Shown: piece by piece, positions 17,537 through 27,600 of the stretch
Layout: every line of letters begins with the position of its first letter
Position numbering within the stretch: the first letter of the stretch is position 1
Origin: Pseudomonas graminis
Lineage (GTDB): Bacteria > Pseudomonadota > Gammaproteobacteria > Pseudomonadales > Pseudomonadaceae
Direction of reading: 5' to 3'
DNA: 64,000 nt
Assembly (NCBI RefSeq): GCF_004364335.1
Contig: NZ_SOCR01000003.1
Coordinates: forward strand, 434,001 to 498,000
Program-made: the position numbers and the translations under genes
The notes under the pieces: model-generated
Told to the model about the DNA's origin: nothing
Databases searched by the model: none
The model's input: only the letters and a program-made list of their open reading frames with translations

Positions 17537-19969
17537 TCAATCCGGCAGTTTGTAGGCAATAACGTAATCGCCCTGTTTGGTGCCCAGCGAACCGTGACCG
17601 CCTGCAACGACCAGCACGTATTGCTTGCCGTCCTTGCCGGTGTAGGTCATCGGCGTGGTTTGAGCGCCTGCTGGCAGACGACCTTCCCACAACTGCTTGC
17701 CGTTACGAACGTCGTAGGCGCGCAGGTACTGGTCGAGCGTGGCGCTGAGGAACGACACGCCGCTGGCGGTGATGAACGTGCCGCCCAGGCTTGGAACGCC
17801 CATGGTCAGCGGGATCGGAACCGGCGAGCTGTCACGCACGGTGCCGTTCTTGTGCTTCCAGATGGTCTGGTGGTTGGTCAGATCGACCGCCGCCACGTAA
17901 CCCCATGCCGGCGCCTGGCAAGGCAGACCCATTGGCGACAACAGTGCTTCAAGTATCACGCCGTACGGCGCGCCCTTGTTCGGCTGCACGCCTTCGGTTT
18001 CGCTCTTGCGACCCGGGCCGCCTTCGACTTCGGCCGCCGGTACCAGTTTGGAACGGAACGCCATGTAGCTCGGGTTCACGAAAGCAATCTGACGCACAGG
18101 ATCAACCGAAATGCCGCCCCAGTCGAACACGCCAAAGTTACCCGGATACACCAGCGAGCCTTGCAGCGACGGCGGGGTGAACGGACCTTCATAGCGCAGG
18201 GATTTGAAGTCGATGCGGCAAAGCATCTGGTCAAACGGCGTCACGCCCCACATGTCGCGTTCTTTCAACGGCGGCGGCATGAAGTTCAGGTCAGACTTAG
18301 GCTGGGTAGGGGAGGTGTGATCGCCAGCAACCGCGCCCTGGGGTACAGGAATTTCGTTGATCGGCACGATGGGCTGACCGTTGCTGCGGTCCAGCACATA
18401 GATGCTGCCTTGCTTGGTCGAGGCCAGAACAGCAGGCTTCACGCCGTCAGCGGTTTTCATGTCCATGAGCGTTGGCTGACCGCCGACGTCCATGTCCCAC
18501 AGGTCGTGGTGGGTGAACTGGAAATGCCATTTGACGTGACCGGTGGCAATGTCCAGCGCGACGAGACCGGCGCTGAATTTCTCCGACGCCTCGGTGCGGT
18601 TGCCGCCCCACTGGTCAGGCATCTGGTTGCCCATCGGCAGGTAGAGCATGCCCAGCTTTTCGTCCACGCTGAACATCGACCACATGTTGGGCGAGTTGCG
18701 GGTGTAGGTCTTGCCCTCGGCAAGCGGCGTGGTGTCGTCCGGATTGCCGCTGTCCCAGTTCCAGACCAGACGGCCGGTGTGCACATCGAACGCACGGATC
18801 ACGCCCGAAGGCTCGTCGGTGGAAACGTTGTCGGTGACGTGACCGCCAATCACCACCAGGTCCTTGGTCACTGCCGGTGGCGACGTCGAGTAGTAGCCGC
18901 CCGGTGCGTACGTACCGATGTTGGCGCTCAGGTCGATCGAGCCGTGGGTGCCGAAGTCTTCACACATTTTGCCGGTGTCGGCGTTCAGTGCGATCAGGCG
19001 CGTGTCGGCGGTCGGCAGGAAGATCCGACGCGGGCAGGCGTTGGCTGCGCCGGCAACCGCCGGAGCGGCCGGGCTTTGCGCAGGTGCTGCAGCGTCAGTT
19101 GGAGCGGCGGCAGCGTAAGCGGCGTCATCGTGATACGACACGCCACGGCAGGTCATGTGCGCCCAACCCTTGAAGTTGGCTGCTTTGCCGCTGCTGATCT
19201 TCGGATCGAAGCGCCAGATTTCCTTGCCGGTGTCCGGGTCCAGTGCGATGACCTGGCTGTGCGGCGTGCAGACGTAGAGCATGCCGTTGACTTTCAGCGG
19301 GGTGTTTTCGGCCGTGGTTTCACCTGGATCGTTCGGACCCGGAATGTCGCCCGTGCGATAGGTCCACGCCGGGACCAGCTTGCTGACGTTGTCCGGGGTG
19401 ATCTGCGACAGCGGCGAGTAGCGATCGCCAAAGGCCGTGCGGCCGTAGGACTGCCAGTCGCCGTCCGGCATGGCCGGCGCGGCACTGGTGGTGCCGGCGG
19501 TTTCGCGGTCCAGCTGGCCTTTGATTTCACCGGGATGGGTGAATTGGCTGGCCAGCGCGGCGATGCCCGCCACAATCACGGCGGCGCCCAATGCGCGAGT
19601 ACCGGTATCGCCGACCTGGCCACGCAGGACCGGACGACGGAACCATGGCAGCAGCATCACGATGCCCAGAGCAAACCAGAGTGCCAGACGCGGCACCAGT
19701 TGCCACCAATCCAGGCCCACTTCCCACAGCGCCCACACCGTACTGGCGAACAGCACCAGTGCGTACAGACCGAATGCCGCGCTGCGACCCATCATCAGCA
19801 GGACGCCGGTGATGGCGAAGCCGATGCCGGCCAGCAGGTAGTAAAGCGACCCGCCCAGCGTCAGCAGTTTGATGCCGCCGACCAGCAAAGCCAGACCCAT
19901 TATCAGAATCACCAGCCCGAGCAAGCTCGGAAGCAGGCGACCCTTACCGAAAGCACCCTCAGTGCTCAT
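17537..19969 (-). CDS. gcd: PQQ-dependent membrane glucose dehydrogenase
   Basis: Oxidises glucose to gluconate (gluconolactone) in the periplasm and passes electrons to ubiquinone; the entry step of the direct oxidative glucose route in Pseudomonas. The 810-residue product has five N-terminal membrane helices (within residues 1-145) followed by a long PQQ beta-propeller with repeated GxxxWxF/W motifs (TGKEIWRFDP, TGRLVWNWDSG, TGHVKWHFQ). Length is typical. It lies 113 bases behind the oprB-type porin gene on the same strand, so glucose entry into the periplasm and its oxidation are likely co-expressed. An Ala/Pro-rich stretch near residue 290 (AAPTDAAAPAQSPAAPAVAG) is an insertion in a surface loop. 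Confidence 0.96.
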   Translation of the reverse strand: MSTEGAFGKGRLLPSLLGLVILIMGLALLVGGIKLLTLGGSLYYLLAGIGFAITGVLLMMGRSAAFGLYALVLFASTVWALWEVGLDWWQLVPRLALWFALGIVMLLPWFRRPVLRGQVGDTGTRALGAAVIVAGIAALASQFTHPGEIKGQLDRETAGTTSAAPAMPDGDWQSYGRTAFGDRYSPLSQITPDNVSKLVPAWTYRTGDIPGPNDPGETTAENTPLKVNGMLYVCTPHSQVIALDPDTGKEIWRFDPKISSGKAANFKGWAHMTCRGVSYHDDAAYAAAAPTDAAAPAQSPAAPAVAGAANACPRRIFLPTADTRLIALNADTGKMCEDFGTHGSIDLSANIGTYAPGGYYSTSPPAVTKDLVVIGGHVTDNVSTDEPSGVIRAFDVHTGRLVWNWDSGNPDDTTPLAEGKTYTRNSPNMWSMFSVDEKLGMLYLPMGNQMPDQWGGNRTEASEKFSAGLVALDIATGHVKWHFQFTHHDLWDMDVGGQPTLMDMKTADGVKPAVLASTKQGSIYVLDRSNGQPIVPINEIPVPQGAVAGDHTSPTQPKSDLNFMPPPLKERDMWGVTPFDQMLCRIDFKSLRYEGPFTPPSLQGSLVYPGNFGVFDWGGISVDPVRQIAFVNPSYMAFRSKLVPAAEVEGGPGRKSETEGVQPNKGAPYGVILEALLSPMGLPCQAPAWGYVAAVDLTNHQTIWKHKNGTVRDSSPVPIPLTMGVPSLGGTFITASGVSFLSATLDQYLRAYDVRNGKQLWEGRLPAGAQTTPMTYTGKDGKQYVLVVAGGHGSLGTKQGDYVIAYKLPD

Positions 19970-20082
19970 AAGTGTTGTACTCCGTAACGATGTGGTGGTT
20001 AACGCGTGTTGGCGTGAAGGCCCGGCGGGTAAGCCATGCCTTCAATGCCGATGCCTGGATGCAGACGGAAGAGTGGGGCCGA

Positions 20083-21465
20083 TCAAAACGAGGACTGGAT
20101 TTTCAACCCCGCGACCAGTGCGTCATCGACCTGATTCACGCCGCCCGGATGACGGATGAATTGCAGGTTCGGGCGCACGGTCAGCCAGTTGGCGACGTGC
20201 ACGCCGTAGTAGATTTCGGCGTTGTATTCGGTGTCCTGCACGGGCAGGAACGCCGGGTCGTTGTAATCCGAGACGCCTGCGGCCTGATTGCGCAGGTTGA
20301 TGTTCTTGCGGTACGCCGGGTTGACGTGGATGCGGCTGATGCCCACGCCGATGTCGTCCTCGGGGCGCGCATCGAACGGGCCTTTGTACGTCGCGCCGAG
20401 GGCAACGAAGTTGTCGATCATGTTGGTTTTCTTGTCGTGCAGCGTGCCGTTGGCGAACAGGCTCAGGCCGCGGCTGTTGTCGCTGGCGTCACTCGTGACC
20501 TGCTGGCGCAAGGTCAGCCACATGCCGTGTTTGCTGGACGAAGAGGCGTAATCATCGCCGCTCTGGGCGGCGTATCGACCGTTGCTGTCCTTGTAAACGT
20601 CGCTGCTGTCGGCGGTGCTGTAGTAGTAACCAGCGCGGTATTCGCCCGGCAGGCCGTTGACCTTCGGCGACCAGACCACTTCGACCGGCAATACCGCGCC
20701 CTGGGTGCCGCTGCCGCTGAGTTTGAAGGCGTTGTCGTTTTCCAGGTTCGACGGGTTCTGCTCGAACGCACCGACCTGCACGAACAGCTCGGGGTTCAGC
20801 TGGTATTTGACGCGCATCGCCCACTGGCTGATCGGCCAGTTGTACCAGATACCGCCGCCCCAGTTGCCGACCTGCGAGCCGCACAGCGCCAGGTTCTGGA
20901 AGTCGCACGGGAAGGTGTTGAAGTCTTCGCCTTCGTTGAACCGGCCGACTTTTACGCTGAGCGTCTGGTCGAGAAATTTCTGCTGGTACCAGAGGTCGGT
21001 CAGGCGCGTGACATTGCCCCGGCCCCAGACTTCCTGAGACGACGAAATGGTGCCGGTGCGTGGGTCGCCCACGCGGTCGTTGCTGATGTTGTCGCCGTTG
21101 CGGTTGGTGAGGGTCAGCTGAAATTCTGCGTCGTGCCAGCCGAGGATCTTCTGCAGGTCCATATGCGCGCCGAGGGCGAACTGGTCGCTGTAGCGGGTGG
21201 CCTTGTCATGGTTGTAACCGCCGTGCAGGTTTGAGCCCACTTCGACGACGGAGTCGAGCTTGAAGTCGTAACCCTGTTCGGAAAGCTCGCTGCGCTTGCC
21301 GCCCCAGTCACCCAGCATCCACGGCGACGTGCTGTCGAACGCCGGCGCGGCGTGGGCGCAGCTCGCAAACCCCAGCGCCGCGAGGCTCAGCGCACTGGCA
21401 TGACGAAGGGCTCGGGACGATTGGCAGGTCGGGGTGCAGGTCGGGCGTTTCAGATGACTGGGCAT
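20083..21465 (-). CDS. oprB: Carbohydrate-selective porin OprB family
   Basis: Outer-membrane porin for glucose and related sugars. The 460-residue product has a signal peptide that ends around SCAHA (about residue 39), the family start SPWMLGDWGGKRSELSEQGY and the typical C-terminal Phe (GLKIQSSF). ATG 21465 is preferred to 21534 because the signal peptide then begins sensibly, although no strong ribosome-binding site is visible. It precedes gcd on the same strand, as for PA2291-PA2290 in P. aeruginosa, and should supply its periplasmic glucose. Confidence 0.9.
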   Translation of the reverse strand: MPSHLKRPTCTPTCQSSRALRHASALSLAALGFASCAHAAPAFDSTSPWMLGDWGGKRSELSEQGYDFKLDSVVEVGSNLHGGYNHDKATRYSDQFALGAHMDLQKILGWHDAEFQLTLTNRNGDNISNDRVGDPRTGTISSSQEVWGRGNVTRLTDLWYQQKFLDQTLSVKVGRFNEGEDFNTFPCDFQNLALCGSQVGNWGGGIWYNWPISQWAMRVKYQLNPELFVQVGAFEQNPSNLENDNAFKLSGSGTQGAVLPVEVVWSPKVNGLPGEYRAGYYYSTADSSDVYKDSNGRYAAQSGDDYASSSSKHGMWLTLRQQVTSDASDNSRGLSLFANGTLHDKKTNMIDNFVALGATYKGPFDARPEDDIGVGISRIHVNPAYRKNINLRNQAAGVSDYNDPAFLPVQDTEYNAEIYYGVHVANWLTVRPNLQFIRHPGGVNQVDDALVAGLKIQSSF

Positions 21466-22032
21466 AGGGCGTAGGTCTTTTTGAGTTATTCGAGAGCAAA
21501 AGGCGATGCCGCTCGCAACGCTCTGGAGGCGCATTGCAAGGTCTTAACAAATGACGAATTAACCGTTTCAGCGTTTAGGGCGGCGATGATAGGACGCTAA
21601 CGATTTTTAAAAAAGTCGAAATTGCGACATGGATCGTTGCGGTTGGCGTAACAGTGGCGGGTGGCCAGGGTAGCGCTGTCCGTTGTTCAATCAGGCTGTT
21701 TACGTTGCAGCGGGGAAGGCCAATATCCCGAAGACCTTTGCAGGTGGCGCATGGATACGCGTTTAGCAGGCGTGTTCAGTTGCAGGATTCAGCGGCGGCG
21801 TCTGGGGCTTTTCCGGCTGAATGCATGCGATCCAATTGTGGGACCGGCTTTAGCCGGGAAGGGGCCGGTGTGAGCACCGCAAAAGTTGCGGTGTGGCGAA
21901 TGACGCTTTCCCGGCTGAAGCCGGTCCCACTATCACCCAACCCTTCACACCCGGCGGTCCGTCCGCTAAGGTGCGCAGCTCGCGAAACCTCTTGTCCGAT
22001 CAGCCCGTCCCCTCAGCGTCCATAGGCCCGCC
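21466..22032. other. Gene-free stretch upstream of oprB
   Basis: About 570 bases between the divergent oprB and VF530-type genes. An AT-rich patch (TTTTTAAAAAAGTC at about 21604-21617) probably belongs to the oprB promoter side. The only recognisable element is the REP doublet at 21839-21931. Open frames here show no family features and I judge them non-coding. Confidence 0.6.
21839..21931. repeat. REP doublet, CCGGCTTTAGCCGG subtype
   Basis: Inverted arms GTGGGACCGGCTTTAGCCGG ... CCGGCTGAAGCCGGTCCCAC. Each arm is itself palindromic (CCGGCTTTAGCCGG). The same subtype recurs at 61593-61663. Confidence 0.9.
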
Positions 22033-22260
22033 ATGACCACACCCAACAATAACCCGCTGCACGGCGTGACCCTGGAGCAGATCCTCATCGCGCTGGTCGA
22101 GCATTACGAGTGGTCGGGCCTGGCCGAACGGATCGACATTCGCTGCTTCAAGAGCGACCCAAGCATCAAGTCCAGCCTGACGTTTCTGCGCAAGACACCC
22201 TGGGCGCGGGAGAAGGTCGAAGGGTTGTACATCAAGCTGGCGCGCACCAAGCGCCCGTGA
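22033..22260 (+). CDS. VF530 family (DUF2132) small DNA-binding protein
   Basis: A 75-residue protein matching the VF530/DUF2132 family: [21 protein letters not shown] at the start, [27 protein letters not shown] in the middle. The family is a small alpha-helical fold with proposed DNA binding; its cellular role is not established. It stands alone, 33 bases before the Pr6Pr gene and on the same strand. Confidence 0.85.
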   Translation: MTTPNNNPLHGVTLEQILIALVEHYEWSGLAERIDIRCFKSDPSIKSSLTFLRKTPWAREKVEGLYIKLARTKRP

Positions 22261-22293
22261 GCTGACTCGCCGACTGCCAGGGATCTGATCGAC

Positions 22294-22956
22294 ATGCAAA
22301 GCCCCACGCTGCAGCTGTCCCAAGGCCGGCGCCGTTTCGTCATCACGGCGGCCATGCTCGGCTGGTTCGGGCTCGCAGTGCAGCTGTACCTGATTCTGTG
22401 GGGACGATGGATCGACCACGCCAGTCTTCTCGGCGGACTGGTGCGCTTCTGCAGCTTCTTCACCGTGGTCACCAACACGCTGGTGGCAGTGGCGCTCAGC
22501 TGTGCGGTCATCGACCGGCATTTGGCGGGATACCGGTTCTTCCGTTCTCCCGTTGTCTGCGCCGGCATCACCACCAGCATCATTCTGGTGAGCCTCGCCT
22601 ATAACGTACTGCTGCGCCATCTGTGGACGCCCGAGGGCTGGCAGCGGATCGCCGACGAATTGCTGCACGACGTCATGCCGCTGCTGTTCCTCGGCTACTG
22701 GTTGTTTATGGTGCCCAAAGGCCTGCTGAAACCCCGACATGTGCTGATGTGGATGCTGTATCCCGTCGTTTACTTCGGCTATTTGCTGTTGCGCGGAAAT
22801 GCCTTCGGGGACTACCTCTATCCGTTCCTCGACATCGGCACATTGGGAGTGGCCCAGGCGCTGGCGAATGCGTTGGGGGTGCTGGCGGGGTTTGTAGGGA
22901 TCGGGCTGGTCGTGTTGATGATCGACAGAGTATTAGGGCGCAAAGCGCGAGTGTAA
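22294..22956 (+). CDS. Pr6Pr family integral membrane protein
   Basis: A 220-residue protein with six predicted membrane helices (about 15-35, 48-70, 83-105, 127-142, 153-170, 187-213). The pattern FFTVVTNTLV, NVLLRHLWTPEGWQRIADELLHDVMP and YFGYLLLRG fits the Pr6Pr (FAR-17a/AIG1-like) family of six-helix proteins, some of whose relatives are hydrolases of lipid esters. No substrate can be assigned. It follows the VF530 gene closely and may share its transcript. Confidence 0.8.
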   Translation: MQSPTLQLSQGRRRFVITAAMLGWFGLAVQLYLILWGRWIDHASLLGGLVRFCSFFTVVTNTLVAVALSCAVIDRHLAGYRFFRSPVVCAGITTSIILVSLAYNVLLRHLWTPEGWQRIADELLHDVMPLLFLGYWLFMVPKGLLKPRHVLMWMLYPVVYFGYLLLRGNAFGDYLYPFLDIGTLGVAQALANALGVLAGFVGIGLVVLMIDRVLGRKARV

Positions 22957-22978
22957 CCCCCAAGGCTGACGCCCATCC

Positions 22979-23067
22979 TGTAGGAGCGCGCTTGCCCGCG
23001 ATTGCAGTCTTCCAGGCGATGCTGCATGAACTGACCCAACGCGTTCGCGGGAAAGTGCGCTCCTACA
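22979..23067. repeat. REP doublet between Pr6Pr and SIP genes
   Basis: Arms TGTAGGAGCGCGCTTGCCCG and CGCGGGAAAGTGCGCTCCTAC in inverted orientation; the second arm has diverged (GAAAGTGCG for GCAAGCGCG). It sits between convergent gene ends. Confidence 0.88.
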
Positions 23068-23113
23068 AGGGGAAATCAGATCCACTCCGTTATCCCCTCG
23101 TAGCGAGTAGGCC

Positions 23114-23884
23114 TCATTCCTCGTCCGAGCCGTCCGCGCGCCAGTAGCCCGCAGCCTTGACGGCCGCTTCGTCCAGCTTGAATTCATCCAGCAGCACCCG
23201 CCGCACCTTGCGTGACAGCGACGATTCGGTCGCTATCCAGGCATACAAACTGCCTTGCGGCAGGGTCAACTGGCGCGTCACCTCAAGCAGATCTTGCTGA
23301 CCACGCACCACCCAAATCACCTCGATCTGCGCATCGCTCGTCAGCGCCTGGCGCTCCGCTGGGTTATCGATTTCAACGACCACCAGCGCACGCCGACCGC
23401 CCGGCAAGGCTTCCAGCCGACGACCGATGGCGGGGAGGGCCGTCTCATCGCCGATCAGCAGGTAGCTATCGAACATGTCCGGCACGATCATCGAACCCCG
23501 AGGCCCGGCGATATTCAGCGTCTGCCCGGCTTCGGCCTGAGCCGCCCAGGTCGCCGCCGGACCCTCCCCATGCAGCACGAAATCGATGTCCAGTTCGCCG
23601 GTCTGCGGATCGTAGCGACGCGGGGTGTAATCGCGCATCGCCGGGCGCGGGCCTTCAGCGTTTTGCAGCGGCGCGTCACTGTCCAGCGCCGCCTGCTCTT
23701 CGGGCGTGGTGGCGAACAACAGCTTGACGTGGTCATCCGTGCCCAGACTGATGAAGCCCTCAAGCTCCGGCCCGTGCAAGGTGATGCGGCGCATGCGCGG
23801 GGTGATGTCGGTGACCTTCAGCACTTGCAGCTTGCGACGTTTGATCTCATGGCTGACGCGGTGAATTCCCTGGGGTGCATTCAT
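23114..23884 (-). CDS. yqjH: Siderophore-interacting FAD protein (ferric-siderophore reductase, YqjH/ViuB type)
   Basis: A 256-residue flavin reductase of the SIP family that releases iron from ferric-siderophores in the cytosol by reduction with NADPH. It shows the FAD-binding motif RDYTPRRYD (about residue 84), the SIP stretch HGEGPAATWAAQAEAGQ and GPRGSMIVP, and a C-terminal NAD(P)-binding part ending KAAGYWRADGSDEE, typical for YqjH and ViuB. Its start overlaps the PadR gene by 4 bases, so regulator and reductase form one operon. The symbol is by analogy to E. coli. Confidence 0.88.
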   Translation of the reverse strand: MNAPQGIHRVSHEIKRRKLQVLKVTDITPRMRRITLHGPELEGFISLGTDDHVKLLFATTPEEQAALDSDAPLQNAEGPRPAMRDYTPRRYDPQTGELDIDFVLHGEGPAATWAAQAEAGQTLNIAGPRGSMIVPDMFDSYLLIGDETALPAIGRRLEALPGGRRALVVVEIDNPAERQALTSDAQIEVIWVVRGQQDLLEVTRQLTLPQGSLYAWIATESSLSRKVRRVLLDEFKLDEAAVKAAGYWRADGSDEE

Positions 23885-24474
23885 TCTGATTTCTCCGCTG
23901 CAGGTTGTTGGCCGTCGACGATGGCTTTTGCGGTGTCGTTCAGCAGGTCGCGAACCCGCAGGATTTCCTCGGGGTTCCAGCGGCCGTGGTGCATCTGCAA
24001 GGCATGACGCAGGTTGTGCACGGCCTCGTGAATTTCCGGCGGACGATCATGGCCGCGTAACGAGCGCTTGCTGACTTCGATGCGCATTTTCACGCCATCC
24101 AGCGCGACGGCCTGCTCAGTCAGAAACTGCTGACCGGCCTCGGTGATGCGATAGCGTTTCTTGCCGCCATCGGCATCGCCCTGAATCAGCTCGCTCTCTT
24201 CCAGAAAGGTCAGCGTCGGGTAGATCACGCCCGGGCTCGGGCTATAGGCCCCGTCGAACAGCGCTTCGATCTGGCGAATCAAGTCATAACCGTGGCACGG
24301 CTGATCGGCGATCAGCGCCAGTAGCATCAATTTCAGGTCGCCCGGGGCGAATACCCGAGGCCCACGGCCGCCGCGTTCACGGCCGGTACGTTTCTCGAAA
24401 CCATCGCGGCCGTCGCCGTGTTCGCCAAAGTGAGGGCGGTGGTGGTGGGGGTGATCGTGTGAGTGGTCTTTCAT
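23881..24474 (-). CDS. yqjI: PadR-family metal-responsive repressor with His-rich N-terminus (YqjI type)
   Basis: A 197-residue regulator. The first ~20 residues are strongly His-rich (MKDHSHDHPHHHRPHFGEHG), a presumed Ni/Fe-binding tail, followed by a PadR winged helix (LKLMLLALIADQPCHGYDLIRQ, then SPSPGVIYPTLTFLEESELI) and a helical C-terminus. In E. coli, YqjI has the same layout and represses yqjH in response to nickel and iron. Here it is co-transcribed with the yqjH-like gene instead of divergent from it. ATG 24474 is chosen because the upstream Met would place the start inside AT-rich promoter sequence. A palindrome 25 bases upstream is the likely operator. Confidence 0.87.
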   Translation of the reverse strand: MKDHSHDHPHHHRPHFGEHGDGRDGFEKRTGRERGGRGPRVFAPGDLKLMLLALIADQPCHGYDLIRQIEALFDGAYSPSPGVIYPTLTFLEESELIQGDADGGKKRYRITEAGQQFLTEQAVALDGVKMRIEVSKRSLRGHDRPPEIHEAVHNLRHALQMHHGRWNPEEILRVRDLLNDTAKAIVDGQQPAAEKSE

Positions 24475-24498
24475 TTTTTTTATCTCTTGGTACAAGTT

Positions 24499-24520
24499 AG
24501 ATATACCTTAAGATATATCT
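24499..24520. promoter_or_regulatory. Candidate PadR/YqjI operator
   Basis: A 22-base near-palindrome centred on CTTAAG (AGATATACC/TTAAGATATATCT, one mismatch pair) lies 25 bases upstream of the PadR start, where a repressor would block transcription. It is the only strong dyad in the gap, and autoregulation of the overlapping two-gene operon is the simplest reading. Confidence 0.7.
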
Positions 24521-24602
24521 TACTGTTTCCACAAGATGCGTTAAGACGAACGGTTATTGGCCAATTTCGGGGATGAACGCGATGACTTCAAAGAAAAGCC
24601 GG

Positions 24603-27600
24603 CTACAGACGCGAAGCCACTTGCGTAGGCGCGGGCGCTTTGCACTGCGTGAAAGTGCCCGGCTCCAGGTAGGGATTGAGAATCGGCGCCATGCCTTTGA
24701 GCACTTGCACCGGAAGGGCGGAGGTGAATTTGAAGCTCTCGGCGGCGCGTCCCGGGACGTACGCCGTCAGCGTGCCGTAGTGGTTGTCGCCGATAAAAAA
24801 CACGAAGGTCGCCGTGCGATTGATGGCCTTGGACGCCAGGATTCGCCCGCCTGCGCCGATGCTTTCGATGCGGTTGTCGCCCGTGCCGGTCTTGCCGCCC
24901 ATGGCCAGTACGCTGCCGTCATGGGTTTTGAAACTGCCGGACACGCGCCGTGCCGTGCCAGCATCGACCACCTGCGAAAGCGCCTCGCGCATGGCCGCAG
25001 CGACTTCCGAGGGCAGCACCCGTTTGCCGAGTTCGGGGTTGTTGATCAGTTGGGTGTCGTAAGGCGTCTGCGCGGCGAAGTGCAGGCTGCCGATGCGCAG
25101 CACCGGCAGGCGAATGCCATCGTTCTGGATGATGCCGATGAGTTCGGCCAGCGCTGCGGGTCGATCACCGGAACTGCCAATCGCGGTCGCCAGCGAGGGC
25201 ACCAAGTGATCGAACGGGTAGCCCAGCCTCTGCCAGCGCTGATGGATGTCGAGAAACGCTTCGATCTCCAGCATTGTGCGAATACGGCTGTCGCGCGCGC
25301 TCTTGTGCTGGCTCTTGAACAGCCAGCTGTAAACTTCCTGACGCTCAAAACGGCTGGCCGCGACGGCGTCCTTGAACGTGGCGTCCGGGTTCTGCAGCAA
25401 ATACCCCACCAGCCACAGATCCAGCGGGTGAACGCGGGCAATGTAGCCTTGATCCGGCAGGTCGAACTTGCCGGGGCCGTAGGCGAAATAGAGTTCGTCC
25501 AGACGCTTTTCATTCAGCGCCGTCTTGCTCGTTTCCCCGGCCATGTGCGCCCGCACGAACGCATTGAACGCGCTTTGCGTGGCGTCCGGCAGCAGGTAGC
25601 GGTGCACGGCGGCGAGCCGGCTTGCCGCGGGATGCACCCCGTCGAGAAAGGTGTCGAGCCGGTCCTGGGTGGATTTGTTTTTGTAACGCTTCCAGAAGCG
25701 CAGCAGGAACGACTTGCCCTCACGGTCGGCGAAATCCGCCAGGTATTCCTGACGCCTCGGATCGCTGTCGTCCTTGAGCAACACCGCGCTGTTGTTGGGC
25801 CCCTGATAGGTGGTGTAGCGCACCAGATCGCGCATCAGGCGAATGAACGGCAAGTTGATCGACTCGCGCAACGCCTCGCGAAGGGTGGGGTTGCGAGCGT
25901 TGTCCTCCCGGCGAAAATTGTTGAAATGGTGCAGGCCGCCCCCGGTGAAAAAGCTCTCGCCAGGACTGGCCGAATACTGACGATCAAGGGCGGCAGCGAG
26001 CATCTTCGAGAGGTCGCGATCATTGTTCTGAATCAGGTAATCCACTGCCCAGCGGCTCAGACGATCGGACGCCTCGACCGAGACTTTTTTCAGGGCGCTG
26101 TTGGGCAGATCGGCATACTTGTCGTGCAGCTCGGCGATGATCTGCAAGTAGGTCGTCAGCACGCGCATCTTGGCCGTCGAACCGAGCTCCAGCTTGCTGC
26201 CCTCGTTGATGTCGAACGGCTGATCCGTGCTGTCCGTCTGCACCCGCACCCGCGAGACATCGGAATCGCGCTCGAACAGGGTGAAGCTGTAACGCACCGC
26301 CTGGGTGCTGGTGGGTGTCAGCAGGTGTTCGCCGATCAAGCCCATCTGACCGGCGAACTCGGGCTTGGCGAGGTCGCGCAGGTACTGACTGACGCTGACC
26401 TGCAGGTCGTTTTGCAGCGTGCTGGTGGCGGAAAGGTCCAGGCGATCGAGGTCGTACAGCGAACGGTTGAGCATGTTCGACAGCCGGGTGCGGGCGACGG
26501 TGATGCCTTTGTTGCTCTCAATCGGCTGCACGGTCGGCTGCTGCACCCAGTCGCGATAGGTCACGCTGGCTGCCAGAGCGGCGTCGGCCAGCGGTTGATC
26601 GATGACTTTATTCTGTGCGAGCACGCGCAAATGGCTGTCCGTCAATTCCGCGAGTTCCTGGCGTCCCTTCGCCAGAAAGTGTGAGGGCCTGCGCTGGGCG
26701 ATCACCAACGACAGGACTTCGCGCAACGCCAAACCCTGCGCTGCCAGGGTTTTATCGTCGTTGGCCGTCGAAGCCAGCAACTGGTTGGTGCGGTCGAAAT
26801 CCGCGCCGTACCAGACCCGCAGACCTTCGGCCATGCCGTGGACTTCGCCATGACCGGGGACCGCCGACAGCGGCACGCTATTGAGATAGTCCCGCACCAC
26901 CCGTTGCCGCGCCTCAAGGGTCTGCTGCCCCGGCTGATAGGCACGAACGCTGGCGGACACCATCTGACGAATCTTCTCGCTGCCCGACAGCGTCAGGCCA
27001 TCCGGCGAGTGTCGGTACTTCTCCAGCTGAGTCGCCAGCGTGCTGCCACCGGCCGATTGCCCCGGCAATCCCACCAGTTTCGCCACCTGGGAAAGCGCCG
27101 CTTTGAAAAAGCGTGGCCAGTCCACCGCCGGATTCGCCAGCGGCCGCTGGTCATCCAGCAAGTCGCGGTTCTCGATGAACAGCAAGCTGTTAACCAACAC
27201 CGGCGGGATGGCGGCGAAGGTCGGATACAGCTGCTGCGGGTAGGTGTATTGATACAGCGGCGCGGCGCGACAGTCGGTAATGGTCAGCCCGGATTGAATC
27301 TTCTCCTGATACGGCACGAAGAAACCGCGCCTGGCGTAGGACAGAAGATCAGGGGAAAACCGCGCCTGGGCGTTGATCAGGTAGTCACGCTTGAGCAAGC
27401 GCGGCAGGAATTCGCCGAGGGCGGAATAGCCAAGTCGTTTGTCGAAAGGCCCGTCACCGGGATAGACAATTGCGTCGCTGGGACCGGCTTCGACGGTGTA
27501 GCTCAGGCCTTGGGCCAGTTAGCTGAACTCCTGGGCCTGCAGACGAGAGCTGCGGATTTCGGTCGAGACCACAAATCCCAGGATCACCGCTGCCATCAGC

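Noticed and set aside
17594..19987. Open frame of 797 codons antisense to gcd
   Set aside because: Shadow of the PQQ dehydrogenase; Arg/His-rich low-complexity product, no family feature.
19972..21234. Open frame of 420 codons antisense to oprB
   Set aside because: Val/Ala/Arg-rich shadow of a conserved porin.
24573..26684. Open frame of 703 codons antisense to the PBP-like gene
   Set aside because: Shadow frame; the minus strand carries the intact GT51 and transpeptidase motifs.
13244..27521. Stop-codon reassignment (TAG/TAA read as Gln)
   Set aside because: Many intact genes here end at TAG or TAA exactly at their family C-terminus (lepA, lepB, era, bfrB region), so the standard code applies.
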